Positions 1 through 11,074 of a DNA stretch of 64,000 nucleotides are shown here, in pieces. A model generated the notes under the pieces. It saw nothing but the letters and a program-made list of their open reading frames with translations, had not been told where the DNA came from and searched no databases. Each line of letters opens with the position of its first letter. Positions within the stretch are counted from its first letter, which is position 1. A program made the position numbers and the translations under genes. The stretch covers positions 248,001 to 312,000 of the forward strand of contig JADQCE010000001.1 of assembly GCA_016278265.1 (NCBI GenBank), read 5' to 3'. Source of the DNA: Halothiobacillus sp. Its GTDB lineage: Bacteria > Pseudomonadota > Gammaproteobacteria > Halothiobacillales > Halothiobacillaceae.

Positions 1-1
1 G

Positions 2-85
2 CACGTCGAGGCGCTGTTCGTCACCAACACGTACCCCGGCGGCTACTGGGAAGACCGTGGGTACAACTGGTTCGGCGGCAGCTGA
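2..85 (+). CDS. C-terminal fragment of an unidentified protein
   Basis: An open frame enters from the left edge and stops at TGA 83-85, leaving 27 codons. The tail is aromatic and glycine-rich (ends NWFGGS, with NTYPGGYW before it). The reading frame is the only one on this strand that ends cleanly before the next gene, but the fragment is too short to name a family. It could also be chance coding, so confidence is limited. Confidence 0.4.
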   Translation, partial: HVEALFVTNTYPGGYWEDRGYNWFGGS

Positions 86-159
86 GCATTGGGCTCGGCT
101 GCGCTGAGGCATGGCACTGCCGCCATGCACCATTAGCACGACGACAAGAGGGTATTCCC

Positions 160-483
160 ATGAAGACGATGACGGTATCGATGATCTGTGCCGGCCTGAT
201 GACCATGGGCACCGCCGCCATTGCGGCCGAGCCCATGCAGCAGGATGTTTACGCCACCCTGGCCATGTCTCACGAGGACGGCGAAAATGAGGCCATGGGC
301 CAGGACCAGATGGGCGGCGGCGAGATGTCCGGCGACGAAATGGGCCAGGACGCGATGGAAAAGGACGCGATGGAAAAGGACGAGATGGAAAAGGACGAGA
401 TGGGCCACGGCAGCATGGACCAGGACGGCATGGACAAGGATGGCGAGATGGATGACGAAATGGGCGGCGGCATGGGCGAGTAA
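160..483 (+). CDS. Secreted Met/Asp/Glu-rich pentapeptide (MxKDx-like) repeat protein
   Basis: The 107-residue product starts at ATG 160 behind an AAGAGGG ribosome site. Residues 1-22 form a Sec signal peptide ending AAIAA, so the mature chain should be periplasmic or secreted. From about residue 43 it is almost only Met, Asp, Glu, Gly, Gln and Lys, with perfect MEKDA/MEKDE pentads encoded by 15-nt repeats at 355-399. This matches the loosely defined pentapeptide MXKDX repeat proteins, which have no settled function. Methionine-rich acidic periplasmic proteins can bind copper or act as oxidant sinks, but that is inference here. A hairpin follows the stop and the gene is convergent with groEL. 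Confidence 0.75.
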   Translation: MKTMTVSMICAGLMTMGTAAIAAEPMQQDVYATLAMSHEDGENEAMGQDQMGGGEMSGDEMGQDAMEKDAMEKDEMEKDEMGHGSMDQDGMDKDGEMDDEMGGGMGE

Positions 484-504
484 GCTCGCCGCTGCGACCC
501 ATCA

Positions 505-540
505 AGCCCGCCGTGGTCCTGGCGACCCGGCGGGCTCTTT
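505..540 (+). terminator. Intrinsic terminator of the Met-rich repeat gene
   Basis: An 8-bp perfect stem (505-512 with 529-536, AGCCCGCC/GGCGGGCT) lies 22 bases after the stop codon and is followed by CTTT. The U-tract is short, so termination may be weak. Confidence 0.5.
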
Positions 541-564
541 CGTGCCGTGTCGGTGGCGCGGGCA

Positions 565-590
565 CAAAAAACCCCGCCGAAGCGGGGTTT
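565..590 (-). terminator. Intrinsic terminator of groES-groEL
   Basis: A 9-bp stem AAACCCCGC/GCGGGGTTT (569-577 with 582-590) has a four-base loop. Read on the minus strand it is followed by a run of six T (570-565). It lies 43 bases beyond the groEL stop, as expected for the end of that operon. Confidence 0.8.
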
Positions 591-632
591 CGTCGAAGCG
601 GTGTCCGGCCTTTGCGACCGGATCGTCCGTTC

Positions 633-2318
<1,686 letters not shown>

Positions 2319-2339
2319 TTAGCTCTTTCCGCGGGCAAT

Positions 2340-2630
2340 TCAGTCTTCGATGACGGCGAGGATGTCGTCTTCGCCCATCATCAGCAGTTCGTCGCCTTCG
2401 ACCTTCACCTTGGCGCCGGCGTACTGGCTGAACAGGACCTTGTCGCCGACCTTCACGCCCATGGCGCGGACTTCACCCTTGTCATTCGACTTGCCCGGGC
2501 CGGCAGCGATGATTTCGCCACGGTTGGGCTTCTCGGAAGCCGAGTCCGGCAGAACGATGCCAGAGGCGGTCTTGCGTTCTTCTTCTTCGCGCTTTACCAG
2601 CACACGATCGTGCAAAGGACGGATTTTCAT
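2340..2630 (-). CDS. groES: Co-chaperonin GroES (10 kDa)
   Basis: The 96-residue product starts [14 protein letters not shown], the standard GroES opening, and carries the mobile-loop segment ([14 protein letters not shown]) at about 17-30 that docks onto GroEL. ATG 2630 has GGAG seven bases upstream; a longer open frame to 2699 adds 23 residues foreign to the family and is rejected. It is the first gene of the groESL operon. The 5' leader is about 90 bases and begins at a CIRCE operator and a sigma70-like promoter. Confidence 0.98.
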   Translation of the reverse strand: MKIRPLHDRVLVKREEEERKTASGIVLPDSASEKPNRGEIIAAGPGKSNDKGEVRAMGVKVGDKVLFSQYAGAKVKVEGDELLMMGEDDILAVIED

Positions 2631-2718
2631 GCGGTTACTCCATGCGTTGACATAGAAAAAGGATTTTCGTCGGTGTTTGTTCGCGTCGGGACGGGGCAAA
2701 TCGGCGGATCCGCCGTTG

Positions 2719-2745
2719 TTAGCACTCGCCCGACTCGAGTGCCAA
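2719..2745. promoter_or_regulatory. CIRCE operator upstream of groESL (HrcA site)
   Basis: TTAGCACTC, nine bases, then GAGTGCCAA. The published CIRCE consensus is TTAGCACTC-N9-GAGTGCTAA, so 17 of 18 arm bases match. It overlaps the expected start of the groES transcript. HrcA, the repressor that binds CIRCE, is encoded at 36853-37902 in this window. Confidence 0.93.
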
Positions 2746-2772
2746 TAGTAGGAACGGCCTCGGCGAATTCAA
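2745..2772 (-). promoter_or_regulatory. Sigma70-like promoter of groESL
   Basis: On the minus strand TTGAAT (2772-2767) and TACTAT (2750-2745) are 16 bases apart. Initiation would fall inside the CIRCE element, the geometry expected for HrcA repression. A sigma32 element is not evident here. Confidence 0.6.
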
Positions 2773-2929
2773 GAGGTGGGGAAGAAAAAAAGTTCCCGGG
2801 CTGCGCGGCGCGTGATGAGCGGGTTGGCGGCGTACCTCGGTGGGATCACGTGAATCGGTATAATGCCGACCAACTCGAGCGGGGCCGGTCGGCCGTCTGC
2901 CAAACACGCATCCAGCCAGGAGAGAACAC

Positions 2930-4186
2930 ATGGGCTTCGACAAGATCACCATTCCCGAAGGCGACAAGATCACCGTCACCGCCGACGGCACGCTGACCGT
3001 GCCGGATCGGCCGATCATCCCGTTCATCGAGGGTGACGGCATCGGCATCGATGTCACGCCGGTGATGAAAAAGGTCATCGACGCGGCCGTCGAGAAGGCC
3101 TACGGCGGCAAGCGCCAGATCGCCTGGATGGAGGTCTACGCCGGTGAGAAGTCGACCGAATTCTACCCTGACGGCAGCGGCTTGCCCGCCGAGACCATGG
3201 AAGCGATCCGCGACTACGTCGTCTCCATCAAGGGGCCGCTGACCACGCCGGTCGGCGGCGGTTTCCGCTCGCTGAACGTCGCCCTGCGCCAGAAGCTCGA
3301 CCTCTACGTCTGCCTGCGCCCCGTGCGCTACTTCACCGGCACGCCCAGCCCGGTCAAGCACCCGGAGAAGACCGACATGGTCATCTTCCGCGAGAACTCC
3401 GAGGACATCTACGCCGGCATCGAGTGGGCCGCGGGTACCCCGGAAGTGAAGAAGGTGATCGACTTCCTGCAGGGCGAGATGGGTGTCGAGAACATCCGTT
3501 TCCCGGAGAGTTCGGGCATCGGCATCAAGCCGGTCTCCGAGGACGGCACCAAGCGCCTGGTGCGCCGCGCGATCGAGTACGCGATCGCCAACGACCGCGA
3601 GTCGGTCACCCTGGTGCACAAGGGCAACATCATGAAATTCACGGAAGGGGCCTTCAAGAACTGGGGCTACGAGCTCGCCAAGGACGAGTTTGGCGCCGAG
3701 CCCCTCGACGGCGGCCCGTGGATGAAATTGAAGAACCCGAATACCGGTCGCGACATCGTCATCAAGGACTCGATCGCCGATGCCTTCCTGCAGCAGATCC
3801 TGCTGGTGCCGGAAGAGTACGACGTGGTCGCCACCCTGAACCTCAACGGTGACTACGTTTCCGACGCGCTGGCCGCGCAGGTCGGCGGCATCGGCATCGC
3901 GCCGGGCGCGAACCTCTCCGACACCGTCGCCATGTTCGAGGCCACCCACGGCACTGCGCCGGACATCGCCGGCAAGGATCTGGCGAACCCGTCGTCGGTC
4001 ATCCTGTCGGCCGAGATGATGCTGCGTCACCTCGGCTGGACCGAGGCGGCCGACGCGGTCATCAAGGCGATGGAAGGCGCGATCGCCAGCGGCAATGTCA
4101 CTGGCGATCTCGCCCGCCTGATGGACAAGCCCAACCAGGTCGGCTGCAAGGCCTTCGGCGAGGAGCTGATCCGCCAGATGGGCTGA
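2930..4186 (+). CDS. icd: Isocitrate dehydrogenase, probably NAD+-specific
   Basis: The 418-residue product aligns end to end with E. coli Icd (416 aa) with an offset of +1. Substrate residues are kept: Ser114, Asn116, Arg120, Arg130 and Arg154 (E. coli 113, 115, 119, 129, 153). It oxidatively decarboxylates isocitrate to 2-oxoglutarate. The cofactor positions differ: Asp345, Ile346 and Ala352 replace E. coli Lys344, Tyr345 and Val351, and Gly392 replaces Tyr391, while Arg396 (E. coli Arg395) is kept. Asp-Ile-Ala is the pattern of NAD+-dependent bacterial enzymes, so NAD+ use is inferred. AGGAGAG lies just upstream of ATG 2930. It is transcribed away from groES, with about 300 bases between the starts. 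Confidence 0.95.
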   Translation: MGFDKITIPEGDKITVTADGTLTVPDRPIIPFIEGDGIGIDVTPVMKKVIDAAVEKAYGGKRQIAWMEVYAGEKSTEFYPDGSGLPAETMEAIRDYVVSIKGPLTTPVGGGFRSLNVALRQKLDLYVCLRPVRYFTGTPSPVKHPEKTDMVIFRENSEDIYAGIEWAAGTPEVKKVIDFLQGEMGVENIRFPESSGIGIKPVSEDGTKRLVRRAIEYAIANDRESVTLVHKGNIMKFTEGAFKNWGYELAKDEFGAEPLDGGPWMKLKNPNTGRDIVIKDSIADAFLQQILLVPEEYDVVATLNLNGDYVSDALAAQVGGIGIAPGANLSDTVAMFEATHGTAPDIAGKDLANPSSVILSAEMMLRHLGWTEAADAVIKAMEGAIASGNVTGDLARLMDKPNQVGCKAFGEELIRQMG

Positions 4187-4222
4187 TCCGTTTCGCGGCA
4201 TCTCGCCGCCAGGTGAAAAACG

Positions 4223-4258
4223 AGCAGGCGCGTCCGGTTGATACCGGGCGCGCCTGCT
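4223..4258. terminator. Inverted repeat after icd, possible terminator
   Basis: Perfect 10-bp arms AGCAGGCGCG/CGCGCCTGCT (4223-4232 and 4249-4258) enclose a second small stem. No T-run follows on the plus strand; on the minus strand a short run of T follows. It may end or protect the icd transcript, or stop antisense transcription. Confidence 0.35.
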
Positions 4259-4308
4259 ACGCTTCTGGGGCAGGGAAATCGCCCTGTCTTGTTCCCGGGA
4301 GGCTCGCC

Positions 4309-4497
4309 ATGGAACCACTTATCGACGCCAGTGCCGTCTGCCCCTACTGCGGTGAGCCGGTCGACTTCTCGATCGATACCAGCGCCGGCGAGCAGACCTT
4401 CGTCGAAGACTGCAGCGTCTGCTGCCAGCCGATCGTGGTGACCATCAAGTGGACCGCCGAAGGCCCGACCTTGGAACTGCACCAGGAGAACGAGTGA
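4309..4497 (+). CDS. CPXCG-motif cysteine-rich small protein
   Basis: A 62-residue protein with two cysteine pairs, CPYCG at about residues 11-15 and CSVCC at about 36-40, spaced as in a zinc ribbon. This matches the CPXCG cysteine-rich family found widely in gammaproteobacteria, whose function is unknown; metal binding is inferred from the cysteines. ATG 4309 has GGGAGG six bases upstream and the family normally starts there. It lies between icd and tRNA-Arg(CCT) and may be cotranscribed with icd or have its own promoter. Confidence 0.8.
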   Translation: MEPLIDASAVCPYCGEPVDFSIDTSAGEQTFVEDCSVCCQPIVVTIKWTAEGPTLELHQENE

Positions 4498-4558
4498 TAC
4501 ACCAGCCCATCTGGAGGGCGGTTCGGCGCGCGTGTTACCATCTCGCCGCCTTCCGATT

Positions 4559-4635
4559 GCCCATGTAGCTCAGCTGGATAGAGCAACCGCCTCCTAAGCG
4601 GTAGGTCGCAGGTTCAAATCCTGCCTTGGGCGCCA
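4559..4635 (+). tRNA. tRNA-Arg (anticodon CCT)
   Basis: A 77-base cloverleaf with D stem GCTC/GAGC, anticodon stem ACCGC/GCGGT with loop CTCCTAA (anticodon CCT, reads AGG), T stem GCAGG/CCTGC with loop TTCAAAT, and encoded CCA. The acceptor stem GCCCATG/CTTGGGC has a T-T mismatch at pair 6-67, which is unusual. An AT-rich islet begins directly after it. Confidence 0.93.
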
Positions 4636-4725
4636 TTTTTACACCCTGTTGCTCGGCCAGATTGTAGATTCGATGCTTTGCCAGCGGTAGGGTGTGCTCG
4701 AGAGCCGTCCCTCTAAAGGAACTAG

Positions 4726-5703
4726 ATGAACGATCCAATCTCACAAGGTGGTATGGCAAGGCGCTCTTGCAGAAAGATCGTGGACCTTGTTCAAGGATTT
4801 CTTGTTAAGCACCTGCTGCGCCCGATTGTCTTTCTCATGCCTCCCGCGATTCTGACGTGGGTCGCGACGAGAGAGGGGTTGCAATCTGACCTTTCTACAT
4901 GGATTGGTCCCGGCGCAACAGAATTCGTTTCTGGTTCGGCTTTGTTAACAATTTTGGGTGCTTATCTATATATCGTTCTGCTTAAGGCTTTGTATGCCGG
5001 CATCGAGAGATGCGCGAGGCCTGAGAAAGAAATGAATGCCAATGATTTGGTTGCGGTTATTAAGTCTCTGGATTACGTGGTTGATGATAAAGCCCAGAGA
5101 ATAAGTCGGGCGGCGAAAGAAGCTGTCAAGAGGGGGAGCGTGTGCGGGGGTGATGTCTTTATGGATATTACGAAACCTGGTCAGCAACTACTGTTGTTGG
5201 TTAAGGGGATTCGCTCGGTATTTGAATACTTGGATGATACAAACGCTAATTTCCGCGTTGGGTTGCTCAAGGTTAGTAACCAGAAACCTGTCGAGTGGTA
5301 TGCGTTCGATCCTGCCTCGGAACCACCTCGCACCCCACCGGGGGTTTTATCGGCTCCATCGAGCACAGTTTCTCATAGCATAAAGTCGAAATCCTTGGTC
5401 GTTGTCGACGATATCCAGAAGGAGTTGGCGGCGAAGAAATCAAAGGGCGAACGGAGATTTTTGCGGGGGAATACTCAAGATGGCGATGATGGTTCGCAGT
5501 TGTGCTATCCAATAATTCATCCTGCCTCGGGTGAGGTTGAGTACGTGGTCACAATTGCTGGCGACAAAGCGAAATGCCTAAAGGGGGCTTATGGGGAAAT
5601 CTACTCTTGGGTAATTCGGCACTTCGCTGTTCGGATGATTCTAGAGCATAGTTTGCTCATGTTAAGGGAGAAGGCTAATGGGACAAACGAAAAAGCAGCG
5701 TGA
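4726..5703 (+). CDS. Unrecognised membrane protein with a GAF-like domain
   Basis: A 325-residue protein I cannot assign to a named family. Residues about 31-48 and 70-91 are hydrophobic, giving two likely membrane helices close together, then a cytoplasmic part from about 104. Residues about 165-315 read like a GAF sensor fold: a strand (RVGLLKV), the segment SKSLVVVDDI, the core GSQLCYPIIHPASGE, and a closing helix. No catalytic motif is visible. ATG 4726 has AAAGGA six bases upstream. Its codon use and low GC differ from its neighbours, suggesting transfer. It overlaps a small basic ORF by 26 bases, so the two are probably translated together. A sensor role is inference. Confidence 0.7.
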   Translation: MNDPISQGGMARRSCRKIVDLVQGFLVKHLLRPIVFLMPPAILTWVATREGLQSDLSTWIGPGATEFVSGSALLTILGAYLYIVLLKALYAGIERCARPEKEMNANDLVAVIKSLDYVVDDKAQRISRAAKEAVKRGSVCGGDVFMDITKPGQQLLLLVKGIRSVFEYLDDTNANFRVGLLKVSNQKPVEWYAFDPASEPPRTPPGVLSAPSSTVSHSIKSKSLVVVDDIQKELAAKKSKGERRFLRGNTQDGDDGSQLCYPIIHPASGEVEYVVTIAGDKAKCLKGAYGEIYSWVIRHFAVRMILEHSLLMLREKANGTNEKAA

Positions 5704-5845
5704 TACGCGTGTCCGTGTCAAGTTCTCTCTTGACTCTTCTTCGCGTTCGACGGCAGAAAAGCTAAAAAAGAAAGAGTTTGAAAGGTCTGTGAATCGTGAC
5801 TCAAAAATGGTCTTAAATCTGCGGAATAACCGGGAGCCATCTTGA
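5678..5845 (+). CDS. Small basic protein overlapping the GAF-like gene
   Basis: A 55-residue ORF starting at ATG 5678 inside the end of the preceding gene in another frame, with AAGGGAG seven bases upstream. It is rich in Lys and Arg, has no cysteine and no membrane segment, and contains a Ser-rich stretch (LDSSSRSTAEKLKKK). No family is recognised. The strong ribosome site and the overlap argue that it is real and coupled to the upstream gene. It could be a small regulatory or nucleic-acid-binding partner, but nothing in the sequence proves this. Confidence 0.5.
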   Translation: MGQTKKQRDTRVRVKFSLDSSSRSTAEKLKKKEFERSVNRDSKMVLNLRNNREPS

Positions 5846-5960
5846 CGTCTGTCGGAAGTTTTATGGGATGACAGACATCCGGTGTCGTATCCGCCGTAGC
5901 GCCGCTTCTCAGGGGGGCGGGGCCGCTTTCGCTTGGTGATTTTTCTCTCACTCCTTGTTG

Positions 5961-5985
5961 CCCCGCCTTGTGCGGGGTTTCTTTT
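5961..5985 (+). terminator. Intrinsic terminator closing the islet
   Basis: CCCCGC (5961-5966), five-base loop, GCGGGG (5972-5977), then TTTCTTTT. It is oriented for plus-strand transcripts and lies 115 bases after the small ORF. Confidence 0.75.
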
Positions 5986-6009
5986 GTCCGAAGGATGGGG
6001 TGAGGGGTG

Positions 6010-6450
6010 TCAGTCGCGCATGACGTGCTCGAGGATGCCGACGACCTGTTCTGGCGTGGTCGCCCAGGCCATGGCGGCGGCGTCGACTTCCTTGAGCGGG
6101 TGGATGATGTCCTCGTCGTGCAGGGTGATGTAGGGCGTGCCCAGTGCCGCGGTGTAGCCGGCGTCGAAGGCGGCGTTCCATTGCTTGTACTTGTCGCCGA
6201 AGCGCACCACGACCACGTCGGCCTGCTCGATCAGCGTCTTGATGCGGATGGCGTTGACCTTGGCGGACTTGTGGTCACGCCAGAATTGTTTCTCTTCCTC
6301 GCCGAGCAGGTCACCGGCGGTGTCGCTGGCAGCGTGATCGGTGACCGGGCGGGTGAAGGTGATATCCAGACCGGCATCGCGTGCGCCTTGCTCGATCTGT
6401 TCGCGCCAGTCGGTGTGGATTTCCCCTGACAGGTAAACGGTAAGGCTCAT
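6010..6450 (-). CDS. ytoQ: YtoQ family protein (nucleoside deoxyribosyltransferase-like)
   Basis: The 146-residue product opens MSLTVYLSGEIHTDWR and contains the WRDHKSAKVNAIR segment and DVVVVRFGDKYKQWNAAFDAG, all typical of YtoQ. The fold is related to nucleoside 2-deoxyribosyltransferases, but the activity of this family has not been settled. ATG 6450 has AAGGAG six bases upstream. It follows ilvD by 19 bases on the same strand, so the two are probably cotranscribed. Confidence 0.85.
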   Translation of the reverse strand: MSLTVYLSGEIHTDWREQIEQGARDAGLDITFTRPVTDHAASDTAGDLLGEEEKQFWRDHKSAKVNAIRIKTLIEQADVVVVRFGDKYKQWNAAFDAGYTAALGTPYITLHDEDIIHPLKEVDAAAMAWATTPEQVVGILEHVMRD

Positions 6451-6469
6451 CGTTATCTCCTTGATCGAT

Positions 6470-8158
<1,689 letters not shown>

Positions 8159-8360
8159 GCGGTTGCTCCTCAAGGTTGCTGGGCACACCTTAGCAAGGAC
8201 TGTTGCGACGGGTATGGCGGCGCGTCACGCAGCAGATGCTATAACAGGGCTGTCGGCGCGCGATCAAGCGCCATGGATGCCTGAAGCGAACGGCCGACTG
8301 CCCCGGCTTGCTGACTGGGCGCTCCGAGAATGAACCGGCAAAGGCTGAGGTGCCGTCATC

Positions 8361-9704
8361 GTGAAAGTGCAGTTGTTCAAGTACTGGGAGACCGTGCGCA
8401 CCAGTTTCTGGTTCATTCCGGCGGTCATGGTGTTCATGGCCGTGGTCCTGGCGGCAGCGGCCATTCAGTTGGACCGTCTCACAATGGCCCGGGGCTGGCT
8501 GTTCTGGGTCTGGGTTTTCACCGGGGAGGCGGAAGGCGCCAGTGCGGTACTGAGCATTATCGCCGGATCGATGACCACGATTGCCGGGGTCGTGTTCTCC
8601 ATGACCCTGGTGGCCCTTTCCCTGGCCTCGTCGCAACTGGGCCCGCGTCTGCTGCAAAATTTCATGCGCGACACGATCACCCAGATCGTGCTCGGCACAT
8701 TCGTGGCCACGTTTCTCTATTGCGTGATGGTGGTGCTTGCCATTCGCCGTGGCGAGGCAGACCCCTTCGTACCGCATCTGTCGGTCACCCTCGGGGTGAT
8801 TCTCGCCGTGATCAGCTTGGGGGTGCTGATCTATTTCATCCATCACGTCGCCCGTTCCATCCAGGCGAATCAGGTCGTCGCGCAGGTGGGCCGGGACCTG
8901 GTCGATGTGCTGGAGCGCCTGTTTCCAGAACACATCAGTCAGGGGGCGAACGACGCGTTGGCGGCGTCTCCCCATGCGGACTTCTTGCGTCGATTCGAGC
9001 GCGAGGCCGAGCCGGTTTGCGCCTCAGCCGACGGCTACCTGCAGTTCATCGATGCGAACGCCCTGATCTCCCTCGCCGTGCGCGAGGATCTGGTCATTCA
9101 TCTCGATTGCCATCCCGGCCATTACATGGTCGCCGGCCGACCCTTGCTTCGGGTTTGGCCCGCTGGCCAACGGGGCGACGAGTTCGCCCAGGAGGTCAAC
9201 GCGGCCTTTGCCCTGGGCAATCAGCGCACCCCGAATCAGGACATCGAGTTTGCCTTCTATCAGTTAGTCGAAATGGCCGTTCGGGCCCTGTCGCCGGGAA
9301 TCAACGACCCGTTCACCGCCATTGCCTGCGTCGATCGCATCAGTTCGGCGCTATGTCGGCTGGCCACACGTGAAATGCCGTCCCCGTATCGCCATGACGA
9401 CGACGGGCAGTTGCGAGTGATTGCCCAATCGCCGAGTTTCCCGGCCATGCTCGACGCCGGGTTTGACCAGATCCGGCAACACGGGCGATCGAACGTGGCG
9501 GTGAGCATTCGCCTGATGGAAACGCTCGCGGTAATCACGACGTTCGCCCATCGACCGGCCGACCGGGCAGCGCTGTTGCGGCAAGCCGAGATGATCCGGC
9601 GGGGGGCGTGGCAGAGCGTCCCCGAGCAAGAAGATCGCGAGGCATTGGAACAGAGCTATCGGGCGGTCAAGCAGGTGCTTGAGGCCTCGGTGCAGGAAAA
9701 CTGA
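8361..9704 (+). CDS. DUF2254 family membrane protein
   Basis: The 447-residue product has four hydrophobic segments in its first half (about 17-36, 62-90, 108-128 and 143-166) and a soluble C-terminal half. The segment TTIAGVVFSMTLVALSLASSQLGPR is diagnostic of DUF2254, a broadly distributed family without a defined role. A second conserved block reads ALSPGINDPFTAIACVD near residue 310. The start is GTG 8361 with GAGG about ten bases upstream. The gene is divergent from ilvD, and the 202 bases between them must hold both promoters; I see no clear hexamers there. Confidence 0.85.
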   Translation: MKVQLFKYWETVRTSFWFIPAVMVFMAVVLAAAAIQLDRLTMARGWLFWVWVFTGEAEGASAVLSIIAGSMTTIAGVVFSMTLVALSLASSQLGPRLLQNFMRDTITQIVLGTFVATFLYCVMVVLAIRRGEADPFVPHLSVTLGVILAVISLGVLIYFIHHVARSIQANQVVAQVGRDLVDVLERLFPEHISQGANDALAASPHADFLRRFEREAEPVCASADGYLQFIDANALISLAVREDLVIHLDCHPGHYMVAGRPLLRVWPAGQRGDEFAQEVNAAFALGNQRTPNQDIEFAFYQLVEMAVRALSPGINDPFTAIACVDRISSALCRLATREMPSPYRHDDDGQLRVIAQSPSFPAMLDAGFDQIRQHGRSNVAVSIRLMETLAVITTFAHRPADRAALLRQAEMIRRGAWQSVPEQEDREALEQSYRAVKQVLEASVQEN

Positions 9705-9722
9705 TTGCCCGGACGCACGAAA

Positions 9723-9741
9723 GCCCGGCGAACTACCGGGC
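9723..9741 (-). terminator. Small hairpin between convergent genes
   Basis: GCCCGG (9723-9728), seven-base loop, CCGGGC (9736-9741). On the minus strand it is followed by TTTCGT. It lies between the ends of the DUF2254 gene and the PfpI-like gene and most likely serves the latter. Confidence 0.45.
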
Positions 9742-9776
9742 CTGATACTGGGTCCTGCTCGTGGATCGGAAGGCGT

Positions 9777-10325
9777 TCAGTGCCGGCCTTCGGCCACCTC
9801 TTCGATCAATTTCGCATTGAATGCCGGCAAGTCGTTGGGGTTGCGGCTGGTGACCAGGCCGTTGTCGACCACCACTTCCTCGTCGACCCAGACGGCGCCA
9901 GCGTTTTTCATGTCGGTCCGGATGCTGGGGTAGGACGTCACGCGCCGGCCCTGCAGCACGTCGGCCTCGACCAGCGTCCAGCCGCCATGGCAGATCGCGG
10001 CCACCGGCTTGCGCTGATCGAAGAAGCTCCGCACGAAGCTGACGGCCTTCTGGTTCTGCCGTAGGGCATCGGGGTTCATTACCCCGCCGGGCAGCACCAG
10101 GGCGTCGAAGTCCGACTCGCTGGCCGAATCCAGCGGCACGTCGACATCGAAAGTGTCGCCCCAGTCGGTGTGCTGCCAGCCTTTTACCCGGCCGTCGGCC
10201 GGCGAGACGATCTGGGCAGTCGCGCCGGCTTCTTCCAATGCGCGCTTGGGTTCGGTCAATTCAACCTGCTCAAAACCGTCGGCCACGAGTAACGCGACGC
10301 GTTTTCCTGTCAGTGTTTCTGCCAT
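9777..10325 (-). CDS. DJ-1/PfpI family protein (protease/glyoxalase-like)
   Basis: The 182-residue product has the DJ-1/PfpI fold signature: LVADGFEQVEL near residues 13-23, LVLPGG at about 76-81 and the nucleophile elbow AAICHGGW with Cys112-His113. The full-length order is that of the PfpI/YhbO group, which is variously described as protease, glyoxalase III or protein deglycase; the precise reaction cannot be told from sequence. ATG 10325 has AGGAGG seven bases upstream. It is a single-gene unit. Its macrodomain neighbour is on the same strand but 209 bases upstream, and that gap holds nothing I can identify. Confidence 0.88.
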   Translation of the reverse strand: MAETLTGKRVALLVADGFEQVELTEPKRALEEAGATAQIVSPADGRVKGWQHTDWGDTFDVDVPLDSASESDFDALVLPGGVMNPDALRQNQKAVSFVRSFFDQRKPVAAICHGGWTLVEADVLQGRRVTSYPSIRTDMKNAGAVWVDEEVVVDNGLVTSRNPNDLPAFNAKLIEEVAEGRH

Positions 10326-10534
10326 GGGTTGCCTCCTCGACAATGGTTGGATTACTGGTTTAACGGGGGCATGGAGCAGGAGAGTAGAAGACACGAGGCG
10401 GCTACTCAGTTTGTCTTTGCGACCCTGGTGCGCTGTTCACGCAATTCGATTACCAGCAGCCCCGCTTACCTCCGATCACTTTCACGGGCAATCAGGTGGA
10501 GCTGTCCAGCAGCCGTTTTGATGCGTGGACCGAA

Positions 10535-11074
10535 TCAACGGCTTGTTAGCCGTTCCAGGGCGCCAAGGTAGACACCGAGGTCGGCCTTGCTATGCAGCAC
10601 GAAGCGCAGGCGCTGTACCGTTTTCAGCGACGGCGCGGCGTCGACCACCGTGTCGATCGCGATGTTTGCGGCCGGTTCCACCGGGTAGCCAAAGGCGCCG
10701 GTGGAAATGGAGGGAAAGGCCACGCTCTCCAGCCCCGTCTCCTCGGCCCGGGCCAGCGCATTGCGATAGCAGGCGGCCAGCAGTTCGTCGGCCGGTTCGT
10801 CCATGCCGTAGACCGGCCCGAGACAGTGGATTACGTGCGGATTGGGCAGGTCGTGGCCGCCGCTGATCACCGCCTCCCCGGGGCGGATGGGCGCGAGTGG
10901 GGCGCATTCGCGGGCCAGCCCTGGTCCGGCGACCCGGTGGATGGCCCCGGCCACGCCACCGCCAGGCGCGAGTTGCGCGTTGGCCGCGTTGACCACCGCG
11001 TCCATGTCCGGCTGGTCGACGATATCGCCCTGGATGCACTCGATGGTGACACCTGCGATGGTTCGTGATGTCAT
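10535..11074 (-). CDS. Macrodomain O-acetyl-ADP-ribose deacetylase (YmdB-like)
   Basis: The 179-residue product is a stand-alone macrodomain. QGDIVDQPDMDAVVNAANAQ (about 15-34), the glycine loop LAPGGGVAGAIHRVAG and SISTGAFGYPV match the ADP-ribose pocket of the MacroD/YmdB class, with the Asn and Asp used in hydrolysis present. Members remove ADP-ribose esters or O-acetyl groups from ADP-ribose. ATG 11074 has GAGG seven bases upstream. The gene is divergent from the exported hydrolase at 11218. Confidence 0.92.
   Translation of the reverse strand: MTSRTIAGVTIECIQGDIVDQPDMDAVVNAANAQLAPGGGVAGAIHRVAGPGLARECAPLAPIRPGEAVISGGHDLPNPHVIHCLGPVYGMDEPADELLAACYRNALARAEETGLESVAFPSISTGAFGYPVEPAANIAIDTVVDAAPSLKTVQRLRFVLHSKADLGVYLGALERLTSR

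Larger units (their letters stand above)
4636..5960. other. AT-rich islet beside tRNA-Arg(CCT)
   Basis: Base composition drops sharply after the tRNA: for example 5041-5100 contains 24 G/C of 60, whereas flanking genes are plainly GC-rich. Codon use also changes (many TTA, AAT, TTT and AAA). It holds one 325-residue gene and an overlapping 55-residue gene, then a plus-strand terminator at 5961. No integrase, transposase or second copy of the tRNA 3' end was found, so it is either a decayed insertion or a small cargo block acquired by recombination. Confidence 0.6.

Noticed and set aside
2631-2699. N-terminal extension of GroES
   Set aside because: The 23 extra residues are unlike any GroES and the internal ATG has a good ribosome site.
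5846-6009. Second copy of the tRNA-Arg 3' end as an attachment site
   Set aside because: I looked for the T-arm and acceptor sequence here and found no match, so no element end can be defined.
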